From Candidatus Saccharimonadota bacterium (lineage in GTDB: Bacteria > Patescibacteriota > Saccharimonadia > Saccharimonadales > Saccharimonadaceae), in NCBI GenBank assembly GCA_905372095.1, contig CAJPNK010000001.1, forward strand, positions 124,001 through 188,000: a stretch of DNA of 64,000 bases. The letters run 5' to 3'. The position numbers and the translations under genes were made by a program. Each line of letters begins with the position of its first letter. Position 1 is the stretch's first letter. Positions 8,044 to 16,617 of the stretch are shown here, piece after piece. The notes under the pieces are model-generated. The model did no database searches. It was not told where the DNA came from and saw nothing but the letters and a program-made list of their open reading frames with translations.

Positions 8044-10980
8044 ATGCCGCTAGGTACAAGAGAAAGACCAGACACCAGCCAAGACAACGCCGACGACTTT
8101 GACCAGTGGGAGCGTCAGATGCAGACACCCACAGACCAAGGCCATGCCGACGATTTCGACGCCTGGGAGCGCGAAATGTCGCCGAGCCAGGCGCACTGGG
8201 ATGATACCGTCAGCCGAAATTTGTCGAGGATGGAGAATAAAAAACCAGCCAAACGCGGCAACGAAGCGGCTAGCGGTAGCGGTAATAGTAGTGGCGACGC
8301 CGCTGGCAATATCAATAACAAAGAGAAGCAGTCGCAGCAGCAAGACGGCTGGCGCGACAACACCTCGAGAGACCTAAACAAGCCTAAGAAGGGCAAGGGT
8401 AAATCAGGCGGCTTTTCGGCTATGAATAAGCTCAAACGATTTGGCCCGACTGGCGCGGTAGCCAGCATGCTACTGGTTGGTGCTGTTGGTATCGGTTCGT
8501 CGACTAGCATCATGGGCTCGTTACTGGTATCCATCAAAGAGTCAATCGTCACCAATATCGATCAGCAGCAATATACATCATCGTCGCGATCAAACCGAAT
8601 TTTGTCGCGGCGCCTGGCTGATAATGCCACATCTGGTTCTTGTACATTAGTTAAAATCGCCTGCCGCTTTCACAAACCAACTAATTACCAGCTCAAACAG
8701 CTCGACAAAGCCGGCGTCAAAGCTCTAGATGAAGCTGGCGAAGTTATCGAAAAAGGCAAGTTAATCGGCGGCAAGCGGCCAGCTCACTATCTGATAGACG
8801 GCGAAAAAATATCCGCCAAAGATTTCAAAAAGGCGCTGCGCAATAACCCTAAACTTCGCAACGCTTTCCGGCGCGCCTATAATCCGCGCTGGGTGAACTG
8901 GGTTGACGACGCCGCGGTCAAGTTCCTCAAGAAAATAGGCGTCACCAAAAAAGTAGCAGAAAAGTTAAACTCCAAAAAAACCAGAAAAGCTCTAACCGAA
9001 GCCACAGACGAATTAACGAAAATAGAAGACAAAGCGGCTGATAAACTGAATAAAGAAATCGCCGAACAAGCTGGTGATTACGCTACAAAAGAAGCCAAAA
9101 AAGCCACCAAAAAGAAAGGGAACGACGTCAAGCTAATGATGGCTCAAGGAATCTGCGCGGCAGCCAAGGCGCCAAATGTGGTAGTCAATATCAATAAGGC
9201 TTTTCGAATCGCCCAGTACGCTAAACTAGGTTATACCTTTTTGACAGCCGCTGATGCAATCAAAAAGGGCGAAGCCACCCCAGAAATGGTCAACAACGTA
9301 GCGACTATCCTCACTCAATCATACACTAAGTCCGACGGTACTATCAAAAAACCCGCCACCGACGCTAAACTGATGAAATATACTATGGGTCTCGGCACCG
9401 CTGGCAGCTCGTCGTCGTATATACCAGGAGTTGGCGGCACTCTAGCCACCTATCTAGGCGTTGTCAATAGCGAACCTGTCAAAATGGGATGCGACCTGAT
9501 CGGCTCGACAGCAGCCGAAGTCGGCGTCGATGTTTTTGACGGCCTCAGGGCTGGACTAGGACCGATTGGCTGGGCCTGGGTAGGCGGAGAGCTGCTCATC
9601 GAAGGCTTATTGACTTTCGATACTGTCCAAGAAAAACTCAGTTCAGTCATGGGAAGTATTGTACAGACCTCTATTGACGCATTCACCAAATGGGTAGACA
9701 TGAAAGCATTAGCCGAATACTTCCTAGGCGACAAAACCAAGGGAGCAACTGGCACTGATGTCGGCGACATCACTGGCGTGGGCTTATCAAACAGCATGGC
9801 CGACCAAGCCAGCTACACTGGCAATGCACCGCTAACCGTCCAGCAAAAAGTTGCCTTCGACGAGCAAATTGTCCAGCCCGAGCGTATTGCTCTAGCCGAA
9901 GAAGACCGCTTGACACACAGCCCATTCGACATCTCTAGTCCGAATACTTTCCTGGGGTCAATCGCTATACGATTCGTACCGTATTTAGGTATGGCATCGA
10001 GTCCATTAGCGTTCGTATCGGCTATCTCGTCGATATCTACCTCGTCGCTGTTTAATCTATTTAATCCGTCGGCTTATGCCAAAAATATCATTGACGAGAA
10101 CAAATGCACGCAAAACTCGGTGCTAGCCAACGAAAAAGACATCGCTGTCGGTCCAGCCTGCGACGTTCAATACGGCGTACCAACTGATTATATGGGTATA
10201 GAGCCTGATCAAGTAGCTAGCGAATTAAGCGCTTCTGGCGATATTGATGAAGACGGCAAAGTAAAGAGTAATAGCGAGCTGCAAGACTGGATAGACACTT
10301 GCAACCAAGCTAGTATCATAAACACCAAAGAATGCACTGTTGACAGCCGGCAGCGCGCCCTATACAACCTATACCAAATCGACAAACGCACTGTCGATGG
10401 TATGGATGAGGATCCAGATAAAACGAAATCGGCAGCAGGTTCAGGCTCAGGATCAACCACCAGCGGCCCTGGCGCCACCTTGCCAGATGGCGATGTTATT
10501 AGTCTAGCCAAGCAGATTGTCGATAATCCAAATATTACCTACGATGGCGACCAGTTCCAAAATATGGCAAATGGACAACCGGCCTACACTAACTCATTAG
10601 GTCCGATAACAGTAGACAAGAGATTGCTTCAAATCATCTTATATATAGCCAACAAATATCCTATATATATATCTTCACTAGTCCGAGACAATACCAACAA
10701 CTACAGTTTACACCCTGTCGGAGAGGCCGTAGATATAGCGATGATAAACGGTACAGCGACCACAGGCGGCGACCAAAACGCTATAGACATGCTGCAGTAT
10801 CTCCTTGATGGCAAAGTTCTACCGCAGGGCGCTGGTGTTGGACAGGAAGGTTGCGGTAATCGTGCTGGCTCGGGAATGGACGGCAAGTTGTCAAGCGCAG
10901 GCTTGGTGCCTCATGATGACTCATGCGACCACGTACATTTAGCGCTGCGTTGGACGAGGAGTGCTCCGAAAAATTGGTAG
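8044..10980 (+). CDS. Secretion-cluster membrane protein with C-terminal M15-type zinc peptidase domain
   Basis: A 978-residue protein of mixed architecture. The N-terminal ~130 residues are polar and carry two copies of ADDFDxWERxM plus two related W(D/R)D-TSR motifs. A hydrophobic segment lies around residues 135-165. A Lys/Ala-rich helical part and further hydrophobic stretches near 510-535 and 640-690 follow. The C-terminal ~140 residues resemble M15 D-Ala-D-Ala carboxypeptidases: His890 and Asp897 in HPVGEAVDIA, and His963-Val-His965 near the end, give the H-x6-D and HxH zinc-ligand pattern. I infer a VirB-complex protein exposing a peptidoglycan-cleaving domain outside. It lies between virB4 and a secreted wall hydrolase. 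The peptidase call is good; the role of the rest is unknown. Confidence 0.7.
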   Translation: MPLGTRERPDTSQDNADDFDQWERQMQTPTDQGHADDFDAWEREMSPSQAHWDDTVSRNLSRMENKKPAKRGNEAASGSGNSSGDAAGNINNKEKQSQQQDGWRDNTSRDLNKPKKGKGKSGGFSAMNKLKRFGPTGAVASMLLVGAVGIGSSTSIMGSLLVSIKESIVTNIDQQQYTSSSRSNRILSRRLADNATSGSCTLVKIACRFHKPTNYQLKQLDKAGVKALDEAGEVIEKGKLIGGKRPAHYLIDGEKISAKDFKKALRNNPKLRNAFRRAYNPRWVNWVDDAAVKFLKKIGVTKKVAEKLNSKKTRKALTEATDELTKIEDKAADKLNKEIAEQAGDYATKEAKKATKKKGNDVKLMMAQGICAAAKAPNVVVNINKAFRIAQYAKLGYTFLTAADAIKKGEATPEMVNNVATILTQSYTKSDGTIKKPATDAKLMKYTMGLGTAGSSSSYIPGVGGTLATYLGVVNSEPVKMGCDLIGSTAAEVGVDVFDGLRAGLGPIGWAWVGGELLIEGLLTFDTVQEKLSSVMGSIVQTSIDAFTKWVDMKALAEYFLGDKTKGATGTDVGDITGVGLSNSMADQASYTGNAPLTVQQKVAFDEQIVQPERIALAEEDRLTHSPFDISSPNTFLGSIAIRFVPYLGMASSPLAFVSAISSISTSSLFNLFNPSAYAKNIIDENKCTQNSVLANEKDIAVGPACDVQYGVPTDYMGIEPDQVASELSASGDIDEDGKVKSNSELQDWIDTCNQASIINTKECTVDSRQRALYNLYQIDKRTVDGMDEDPDKTKSAAGSGSGSTTSGPGATLPDGDVISLAKQIVDNPNITYDGDQFQNMANGQPAYTNSLGPITVDKRLLQIILYIANKYPIYISSLVRDNTNNYSLHPVGEAVDIAMINGTATTGGDQNAIDMLQYLLDGKVLPQGAGVGQEGCGNRAGSGMDGKLSSAGLVPHDDSCDHVHLALRWTRSAPKNW

Positions 10981-10986
10981 ATTAGT

Positions 10987-12873
10987 ATGCGAAAAACACT
11001 GTCTATTATACTATCAGCAATCATACTAGCGAGTACCTACACTCAAACCACTTCATTTGCGCTAGAGAAACTGAATATTAACTCGTCTATCAATAATATT
11101 GAATACTATGACAGCAATGCCGCCTGCTCGACAGGGTCGGGTACCGATTTGTCATCAGTTAGCCCTGGCAGCGGCGCACCAAACGGCATGACCTATCCCA
11201 ATCTAGATGCCGCAAAAATGGCAGACGCAATCGAGAAATACATTGAAACTCACGCGCCAAATAGCCCGCTGAAAGGTACCAGCCAAAAAGCTGTGGCTAG
11301 CGCCAAAAAAGCCAACCTCAGCCCGTTTTTGGCGTATGCGCACGCTATGATGGAATCAACATTAGCCACTACAGACGTACCAGGTGCCCAGATAAAAGTT
11401 CATCAAGGGCACAACGCTTTTGGACGCACCGCAACCGACTCTCAACCACACGTTGTAGAGGCCGATCGAAACTGGTATATGTGGACTTCTTTCGAAGCTA
11501 GCGTCGATGCCGAAGCCGAAGAAAACAAGAATGTCGATAGCGGCGACTGGTTTTCGTACGACAGGGCAGTATTTTCTGATGAAATCGACCAAGGTATGGC
11601 AGCCTATGCTAATAGGTACGCTCCGCCCGACGATGGCAACGATACTGAGGGATATATAAACTTTATGCAAGGCGCTCTCGACGAAATGGCTGGCTACGCT
11701 GGCGCTTCAGTCGCTACCGCCTCTACTGCATCGACTACAACTTCATCCAGCAGTACTACTGACTGCTGCGCGACACCAACCAAAGGCGGCGGCGTGGTCA
11801 AAATGCTATCAGATAACCCAGAAACCGCCCTAGGTTATTTGATGAGCGCTGGCAATGGTACCAAACTAACTCTAGCTCAGGCTGCTGGTGTCGTCGGTAA
11901 CCTCCAGGTAGAATCATCACCAAACGTCGATCCTAGAGCCTCTAATGGTACGCATATTGGTATCGCCCAATGGGATGAAGCCAACCGCTGGAATAATGGA
12001 GTAGTTAAGTTTGCAGCCGACATGAATGGCGACCCGTATGATCTAGCAATCCAATTACGCTTTCTAGCTTGGGAAATGGGCTTAACTGACGAATGGAAAG
12101 ACCACCCATCTACTAACGGCGGAGTCGCCGACGCCGTCCGAGCGACCTCAACCCCCGAAGAAGCTGCGGAAGTATTCGAGGCGACATTCGAAAGAAGCGG
12201 CGGCAGCGCGCTCGACCAACGACGAGCCAATGCTAGAGCTCTTCACGATAAATACAAAGACAGCGCAGCACTTGGTTCGTCAGGTGCCGCCCTACCAGGC
12301 ACTTCCGCGGCGTGCAGCAGCGGCAGCGGCGGGGCTTCAGGACTGCAAGATTACACCCTCAAATACGCTTGGAAAGAGTTGCATCACGAACCACGTACCC
12401 AGCGAAAAGACGACTACGTTGCAGCTATGGATAGCGCTGTAAAAGACGGGCGCTACACTGACACTCCAAAAAGCGAAGAGATGAGAGGCGTTGATTGCGG
12501 CGTATTTGTCACAACATTACTCTATGATAGCGGCTTTGATAAAACATATAACTTTGATGCTAAGGGTGGCGGTTCGGCCATCCAGCGTGAGTGGGCACAC
12601 GGTCATTGGCAATTCCTTGGTAGCGCTAACCACACATACGAACCAGATGGTAGTAAGTTCACCGACGACAAGCTCCAACCGGGCGATGTGGCTTTTTCAG
12701 AAGGCCACGTCTGGATATATGTCGGCGAAATCAGCGGTTTTGAAAGTAAATATGCCTCTGCCAGCCAAGGAGAAAAAGCTCCAAGCGCTGCTGGCGAAGG
12801 ATTTGATTGGGACGGTGCGGTGTGGTATAGGAAGAAATCATCAACAACTTCATCATCGGGGATATCAGCATGA
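10987..12873 (+). CDS. Secreted peptidoglycan hydrolase: two lysozyme-like domains plus NlpC/P60-like domain
   Basis: Probable wall hydrolase acting outside the cell. After a signal peptide (first ~25 residues) come three domains. A glucosaminidase/lysozyme-like domain (about 75-230) has Glu123 in AMMES. A phage-tail-lysozyme-like domain (about 270-420) has Glu309 in GNLQVES and the motif GIAQWD. An NlpC/P60- or CHAP-like domain (about 455-620) has Cys504 in GVDCGVF and His574 in EGHVWIYVG as catalytic candidates. Ser/Thr- and Gly-rich linkers separate them. This would cut both glycan strands and peptide stems. It starts six bases after the M15-domain gene, so it belongs to the secretion cluster, as the lytic transglycosylase does in conjugation systems. 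Confidence 0.8.
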   Translation: MRKTLSIILSAIILASTYTQTTSFALEKLNINSSINNIEYYDSNAACSTGSGTDLSSVSPGSGAPNGMTYPNLDAAKMADAIEKYIETHAPNSPLKGTSQKAVASAKKANLSPFLAYAHAMMESTLATTDVPGAQIKVHQGHNAFGRTATDSQPHVVEADRNWYMWTSFEASVDAEAEENKNVDSGDWFSYDRAVFSDEIDQGMAAYANRYAPPDDGNDTEGYINFMQGALDEMAGYAGASVATASTASTTTSSSSTTDCCATPTKGGGVVKMLSDNPETALGYLMSAGNGTKLTLAQAAGVVGNLQVESSPNVDPRASNGTHIGIAQWDEANRWNNGVVKFAADMNGDPYDLAIQLRFLAWEMGLTDEWKDHPSTNGGVADAVRATSTPEEAAEVFEATFERSGGSALDQRRANARALHDKYKDSAALGSSGAALPGTSAACSSGSGGASGLQDYTLKYAWKELHHEPRTQRKDDYVAAMDSAVKDGRYTDTPKSEEMRGVDCGVFVTTLLYDSGFDKTYNFDAKGGGSAIQREWAHGHWQFLGSANHTYEPDGSKFTDDKLQPGDVAFSEGHVWIYVGEISGFESKYASASQGEKAPSAAGEGFDWDGAVWYRKKSSTTSSSGISA

Positions 12874-13499
12874 ATAAACGCAAAATTATTATTGCCATCA
12901 TTTTCGCTATCATTGTGATCGTTGGTGCGCTAATTTATCAAATTTACACCGCTATCGACCGGTCGGGGAAAATCCCGGTCGAGGTTGCCGCCGCCCCTAA
13001 CGACGCAAAAATCACTTTCAGAGACAAAAAAACTAAGGCTGAGTACACCGCCAAAAACGGTACCAATTACCTGCCGCCAGGCGATTATTCAATCACGGCC
13101 GCCAAAGACGGCTTCCGCAGCAGCCAGACAGAGGTTAACGCCACCACCAAACCACGGCATACTGTCATTATCGAGCTCATGCCGCAATCAGATCAGGCTC
13201 GCCAGTGGCAAAAAAAACACATGGATCAATATAATAAGGTTGAAGGTATTGCTGGCCAGCAAATCCGCGAAACTGGCAAAAAATTCACCGAAAAATATCC
13301 AGTAGTCGCTAAATTGCCGATCAAGGATCCTTACTACTCAATCGGTTATTACAAGAAAGACGACCGGCCAATACTCGTTATCCGTACCGAATCGCCGCAA
13401 TACCGCTACAAGGCCACGCTACGGCTAGTATCTATGGGTATCAAATTAAGCGATTATCAGATAGAATATGCCGATTATAAAAGCCATCTAGGAGAATAA
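12870..13499 (+). CDS. Membrane-anchored protein with PEGA-like domain
   Basis: The 209-residue protein has one N-terminal membrane helix (about 5-27). A short beta-rich domain follows (about 35-105) with the PEGA-type pattern of an extended strand, NYLPPGDYSITAAKDGF, and a closing strand. The C-terminal ~100 residues are basic and unrecognised. The start overlaps the stop of the upstream hydrolase by four bases (ATGA), so translation is coupled. It is likely an outward-facing scaffold or wall-contact part of the secretion apparatus. The domain call rests on pattern only. Confidence 0.6.
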   Translation: MNKRKIIIAIIFAIIVIVGALIYQIYTAIDRSGKIPVEVAAAPNDAKITFRDKKTKAEYTAKNGTNYLPPGDYSITAAKDGFRSSQTEVNATTKPRHTVIIELMPQSDQARQWQKKHMDQYNKVEGIAGQQIRETGKKFTEKYPVVAKLPIKDPYYSIGYYKKDDRPILVIRTESPQYRYKATLRLVSMGIKLSDYQIEYADYKSHLGE

Positions 13500-13502
13500 C
13501 TT

Positions 13503-14231
13503 ATGACGCCGAAGAAGAAAATCATTATAATTGCCGCCGCTTTTTCTGCATTTACTGTTTTGATGATTATATTGGCAGTAATTACTTCTCATCAGTATTT
13601 GACAATCTCATTCGATTCATCGAAATATTCTAGCGTTATACTATATAAAGGCACTGACACCAAGACCGAAAATACCATCGCTCCTACCAAAACAGTCATC
13701 GAAAAATCCATTCAGTCCGGCAAAGAGTACTTCTTGCCGAAAGGTACGTACTTTTTAGTAGCTAAGAGTAAAGATAATATCGTGTCAATTTTACAACGAG
13801 GAATATTGTTGAGCTCGGACAAAAAAAGCGTTTCTCTCGACTACAAATATACTAATTCGTACTTGCAAAAACTGACAAACGAGAACAAAAAAGCTATAGA
13901 TAGCGCTATTCTGGGCAGCAATAGCAAAATAAGTACCTTTTACACTATCAAAAATGAAGCTGTACTAGAAAAGGGTGATTGGGCGATTGCCGCCCTGGTG
14001 TTTAACGGCGCTGGCACCGACTTAAACCGAGACACTCTGAAAGTCGTCCTCGAGAAGAAAGATTCGAAATGGGTAGTTAAATGCAAGCCGATGATCTCGA
14101 TCAGCAAATACGACTGCTCGGCGCCGCAAAGCACTCTCAATAAAGCTAACACTATTGACATCACTACACAGCGGCCGCTCATGCCGAATTATAATATCGG
14201 CAACACGAACAAAGTCGATAGGTACGAATAA
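13503..14231 (+). CDS. Membrane-anchored protein, related in layout to the upstream gene
   Basis: A 242-residue protein with one N-terminal membrane helix (about 7-28) and a beta-rich outer region containing YFLPKGTYFLVAKSKDN, which mirrors the PPGDYSITAAKDGF element of the previous protein. This suggests diverged paralogues. The C-terminal half resembles a small alpha/beta domain ending with a Cys pair (CKPMISISKYDC) that could form a disulfide. It follows the previous gene after three bases and ends the secretion cluster; recF converges on it 18 bases later. Specific function unknown. Confidence 0.55.
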   Translation: MTPKKKIIIIAAAFSAFTVLMIILAVITSHQYLTISFDSSKYSSVILYKGTDTKTENTIAPTKTVIEKSIQSGKEYFLPKGTYFLVAKSKDNIVSILQRGILLSSDKKSVSLDYKYTNSYLQKLTNENKKAIDSAILGSNSKISTFYTIKNEAVLEKGDWAIAALVFNGAGTDLNRDTLKVVLEKKDSKWVVKCKPMISISKYDCSAPQSTLNKANTIDITTQRPLMPNYNIGNTNKVDRYE

Positions 14232-14249
14232 ATTAGACTTAATGATATT

Positions 14250-15248
14250 TTAATCGCCAGTACTCGTCATCACGATTTGGTTATCGACAAACTCGCCCAT
14301 CAGCCGCTTTTGGCGGTGTCGATCAAGCTCGCCAAAGACGTCATCTAGCAAAATTAACGGCCTTTTACCAGTTTGCTGCTCAATATAAGCTGCCTCGAGA
14401 AATTTCAGCGCCAAAATAATCGTCCGCGCCTCGCCGCGAGAGGCAACTTTGGCAGCAGATTTATCGCCAAATCCAATCGCTATATCATGCCGATGCGGCC
14501 CGGTGCTGGTCGCGCCAACCGCCTTATCATAAGTGATTTTTTCTTCATATTCCTTGAGTAGTTTTTGCGCCGACACGCGGCTTTCGTGGGAGTATTGCAA
14601 GCTAACCGTGTCGCTCGTGCCAGCAATGCTCTGATAGATTGCAGTTATTTTACTATTAAAATCGTCTAAAACCGCTTGCCGCTTACTAATAATTTTAGCG
14701 CCGTAATCGCTCAGTATCAAATTCCAAGAGAATAATTCGTCGTCGTTAATTAGCGGATCCTTGAGGAGCTTATTACGCTGCAATAGAGCGCGATTATAAC
14801 GGCTCAGCTCATGCGAATATGACTGGTCGTATTGCTGGATCAACCCGTCCAAAAAATCGCGGCGGCGCTGCGGCGAGCCGTTAACAATCCGCAGCGTATC
14901 CGGCTCAAACAACACAATCGGATATTTGAGAGTATAAGGCAAGCGGCCGTGTTTTTTGCCAGCAACCACGAACTGTTTACGCTTGGCGCCGTCTTGATTT
15001 TGATAAGTCACCCGATATTGCAGTTCATCGGTAGCTACGTCTATCTGGTACATTTGAGCGCCGTACGAACAAATCGATTCGTCGCTGCCGCGAAAGGACT
15101 TGCCGCGCAAAGCGATATATAAGGCCTCGATAAGCGATGTCTTGCCGCAACCGTTCGGGCCAGATATTAGCGTCGTTCCTGGCTCCAAATCAAGCATTTT
15201 CAGCGAATGAACGCGAACATTCTGCACCGCCAATCGCAAAATCTTCAT
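14250..15248 (-). CDS. recF: DNA replication and repair protein RecF
   Basis: SMC-like ATPase that loads RecA at single-strand gaps with RecO and RecR. The 332-residue protein has Walker A GPNGCGKT at residues 30-37 and a C-terminal Walker B LILLDDVFGELD, with the ABC-type signature region before it. It is slightly short for the family (about 360). It follows dnaN with a single base between the dnaN stop and the recF ATG, the standard dnaA-dnaN-recF order at bacterial origins. Confidence 0.93.
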   Translation of the reverse strand: MKILRLAVQNVRVHSLKMLDLEPGTTLISGPNGCGKTSLIEALYIALRGKSFRGSDESICSYGAQMYQIDVATDELQYRVTYQNQDGAKRKQFVVAGKKHGRLPYTLKYPIVLFEPDTLRIVNGSPQRRRDFLDGLIQQYDQSYSHELSRYNRALLQRNKLLKDPLINDDELFSWNLILSDYGAKIISKRQAVLDDFNSKITAIYQSIAGTSDTVSLQYSHESRVSAQKLLKEYEEKITYDKAVGATSTGPHRHDIAIGFGDKSAAKVASRGEARTIILALKFLEAAYIEQQTGKRPLILLDDVFGELDRHRQKRLMGEFVDNQIVMTSTGD

Positions 15249-15249
15249 A

Positions 15250-16350
15250 TTAACTCTTCAGAGGCATAATTATATGGATATAATCCGAATTTTCGCTTGC
15301 CGGCGACAAAACGCATGGCGACAGTTTGCCGCTAAACCGGAAATCGACGCTATCGCCATCGATAACCCCAAGCGCGTCGGTAATATAGCGTGAATTTAAC
15401 GTGAGAACACCGCCGCCAGTAACCTCGGCATCAGCCGAGCTAGTATTCTCACCAAGTTCGCTAGCAATCGAGTGAATACTAATATTATTCTTTTCGCCAT
15501 CAACCGTCACTGTCACGCTGCCGCCAGAATTGCGTGCAAACAATCCAGCAATCTTCACAATTCGCGAAAAATCATCCATCTTGACTCGCGCTTGAGTTTC
15601 GGAGGTCGCTGGTATTAACTGCTGATATTTCGGATAGCTGCCTTCGATTAAACGGCTGGTAATCTCGGAGTCATCAACCCGGAAGCGGACTTGCTCGTCG
15701 TCAAACAGTACTTCGACTTGGTCGGTGCTATCCGAGATCGTTCGCAGCACCTCTTGCAGGCTCGATGTTGGCACAATTGCCGCAATTTCGCTGGTAGTAT
15801 CAAACAAGCGGCGCTGCGCTAAGCGATAGCCGTCAGTGCCCGCTAGATACAATTTACCGCCGTCAGTGTGCCAATAAACGCCGGTTAGTACTGGACGCGA
15901 GGTATCATTGCTAGTAGTGATAATCGTCTGGCTGACAGCTTGCTTGAAATCAGCTACTGCGATAGTGTAGGTGACAGCTTGATTTTCATCAATTGATGGT
16001 AATTCTGGAAATTCACCAGCGTCAACGCCTGACATAATTGATGAATAATTGCCCGACGAAATTGTCATCGACGTGCCCTTGCTAACTATATCAACTGTAC
16101 CGCGTGGTAAACTGGCTATAAATTCGCTAATCAGTTTGGCTGGCAAGGTCAACTCGCCCGGTTTAGTAATTTTGGCGCCAACATAGCAAGTTGCTGCTAT
16201 CTCTAAGTTAGTCGCAGCGACCAATAACCGGTTAGCTTCAGTTCGCAGCAACACATTGCCAAGTATTGGTAGTCCGGCGCGGCTGCTAGCGATCCGGCCA
16301 ACGATTGCCAGTGCTCGCGCAAAGTTTTCTTGTGTGACCGATAATTCCAT
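15250..16350 (-). CDS. dnaN: DNA polymerase III beta subunit (sliding clamp)
   Basis: Ring-shaped clamp that tethers DNA polymerase III to DNA. The 366 residues match the usual size and three-domain layout: MELSVTQENFARAL at the start, LPILGNVLLRTE, a central ATDGYRLA-like element (GTDGYRLAQRR), and the C-terminal end IHIIMPLKS. It lies between dnaA and recF on the same strand. The 267-base gap up to dnaA carries DnaA-box-like sites, so dnaN may be transcribed separately from dnaA. Confidence 0.96.
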   Translation of the reverse strand: MELSVTQENFARALAIVGRIASSRAGLPILGNVLLRTEANRLLVAATNLEIAATCYVGAKITKPGELTLPAKLISEFIASLPRGTVDIVSKGTSMTISSGNYSSIMSGVDAGEFPELPSIDENQAVTYTIAVADFKQAVSQTIITTSNDTSRPVLTGVYWHTDGGKLYLAGTDGYRLAQRRLFDTTSEIAAIVPTSSLQEVLRTISDSTDQVEVLFDDEQVRFRVDDSEITSRLIEGSYPKYQQLIPATSETQARVKMDDFSRIVKIAGLFARNSGGSVTVTVDGEKNNISIHSIASELGENTSSADAEVTGGGVLTLNSRYITDALGVIDGDSVDFRFSGKLSPCVLSPASENSDYIHIIMPLKS

Positions 16351-16617
16351 AATTATTACCTATCTTTCTTTTTATAATTAGTGATGTATATAGTAGGTGC
16401 TGTGGACAATGGGGAAAAGTAGCTGATTAACAGAGGTAATTGACGAATTTTAGCCTGAGAAAATCTAGCGGAAAAAGAGTGAGTTTCACATAGTAAAACT
16501 AGGCAGTTTGTCCACTTTAACGATAGCGGTAGCCAGGTCTCTCGCCAAACAGTGGATAAACGAACACAATTTTTACCCAGGGCTTTGAACCAGCTGTACA
16601 CAAAATTTCCACAGTAT
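16351..16617. other. dnaA-dnaN intergenic region with DnaA-box-like sites
   Basis: No gene is credible here. Three near-consensus DnaA boxes are visible: TGTGGACAA (16401-16409), TTGTCCACT (16508-16516) and AGTGGATAA (16551-16559), plus a weaker ATTTCCACA at 16605-16613. Together with the cluster upstream of dnaA this resembles the bipartite origins in which both flanks of dnaA carry box clusters. It also holds the likely dnaN promoter. Confidence 0.6.

Noticed and set aside
8115..8555. A 146-codon minus-strand frame inside the M15-domain gene
   Set aside because: It shadows the polar N-terminal region, has no ribosome site and no homology-like features.
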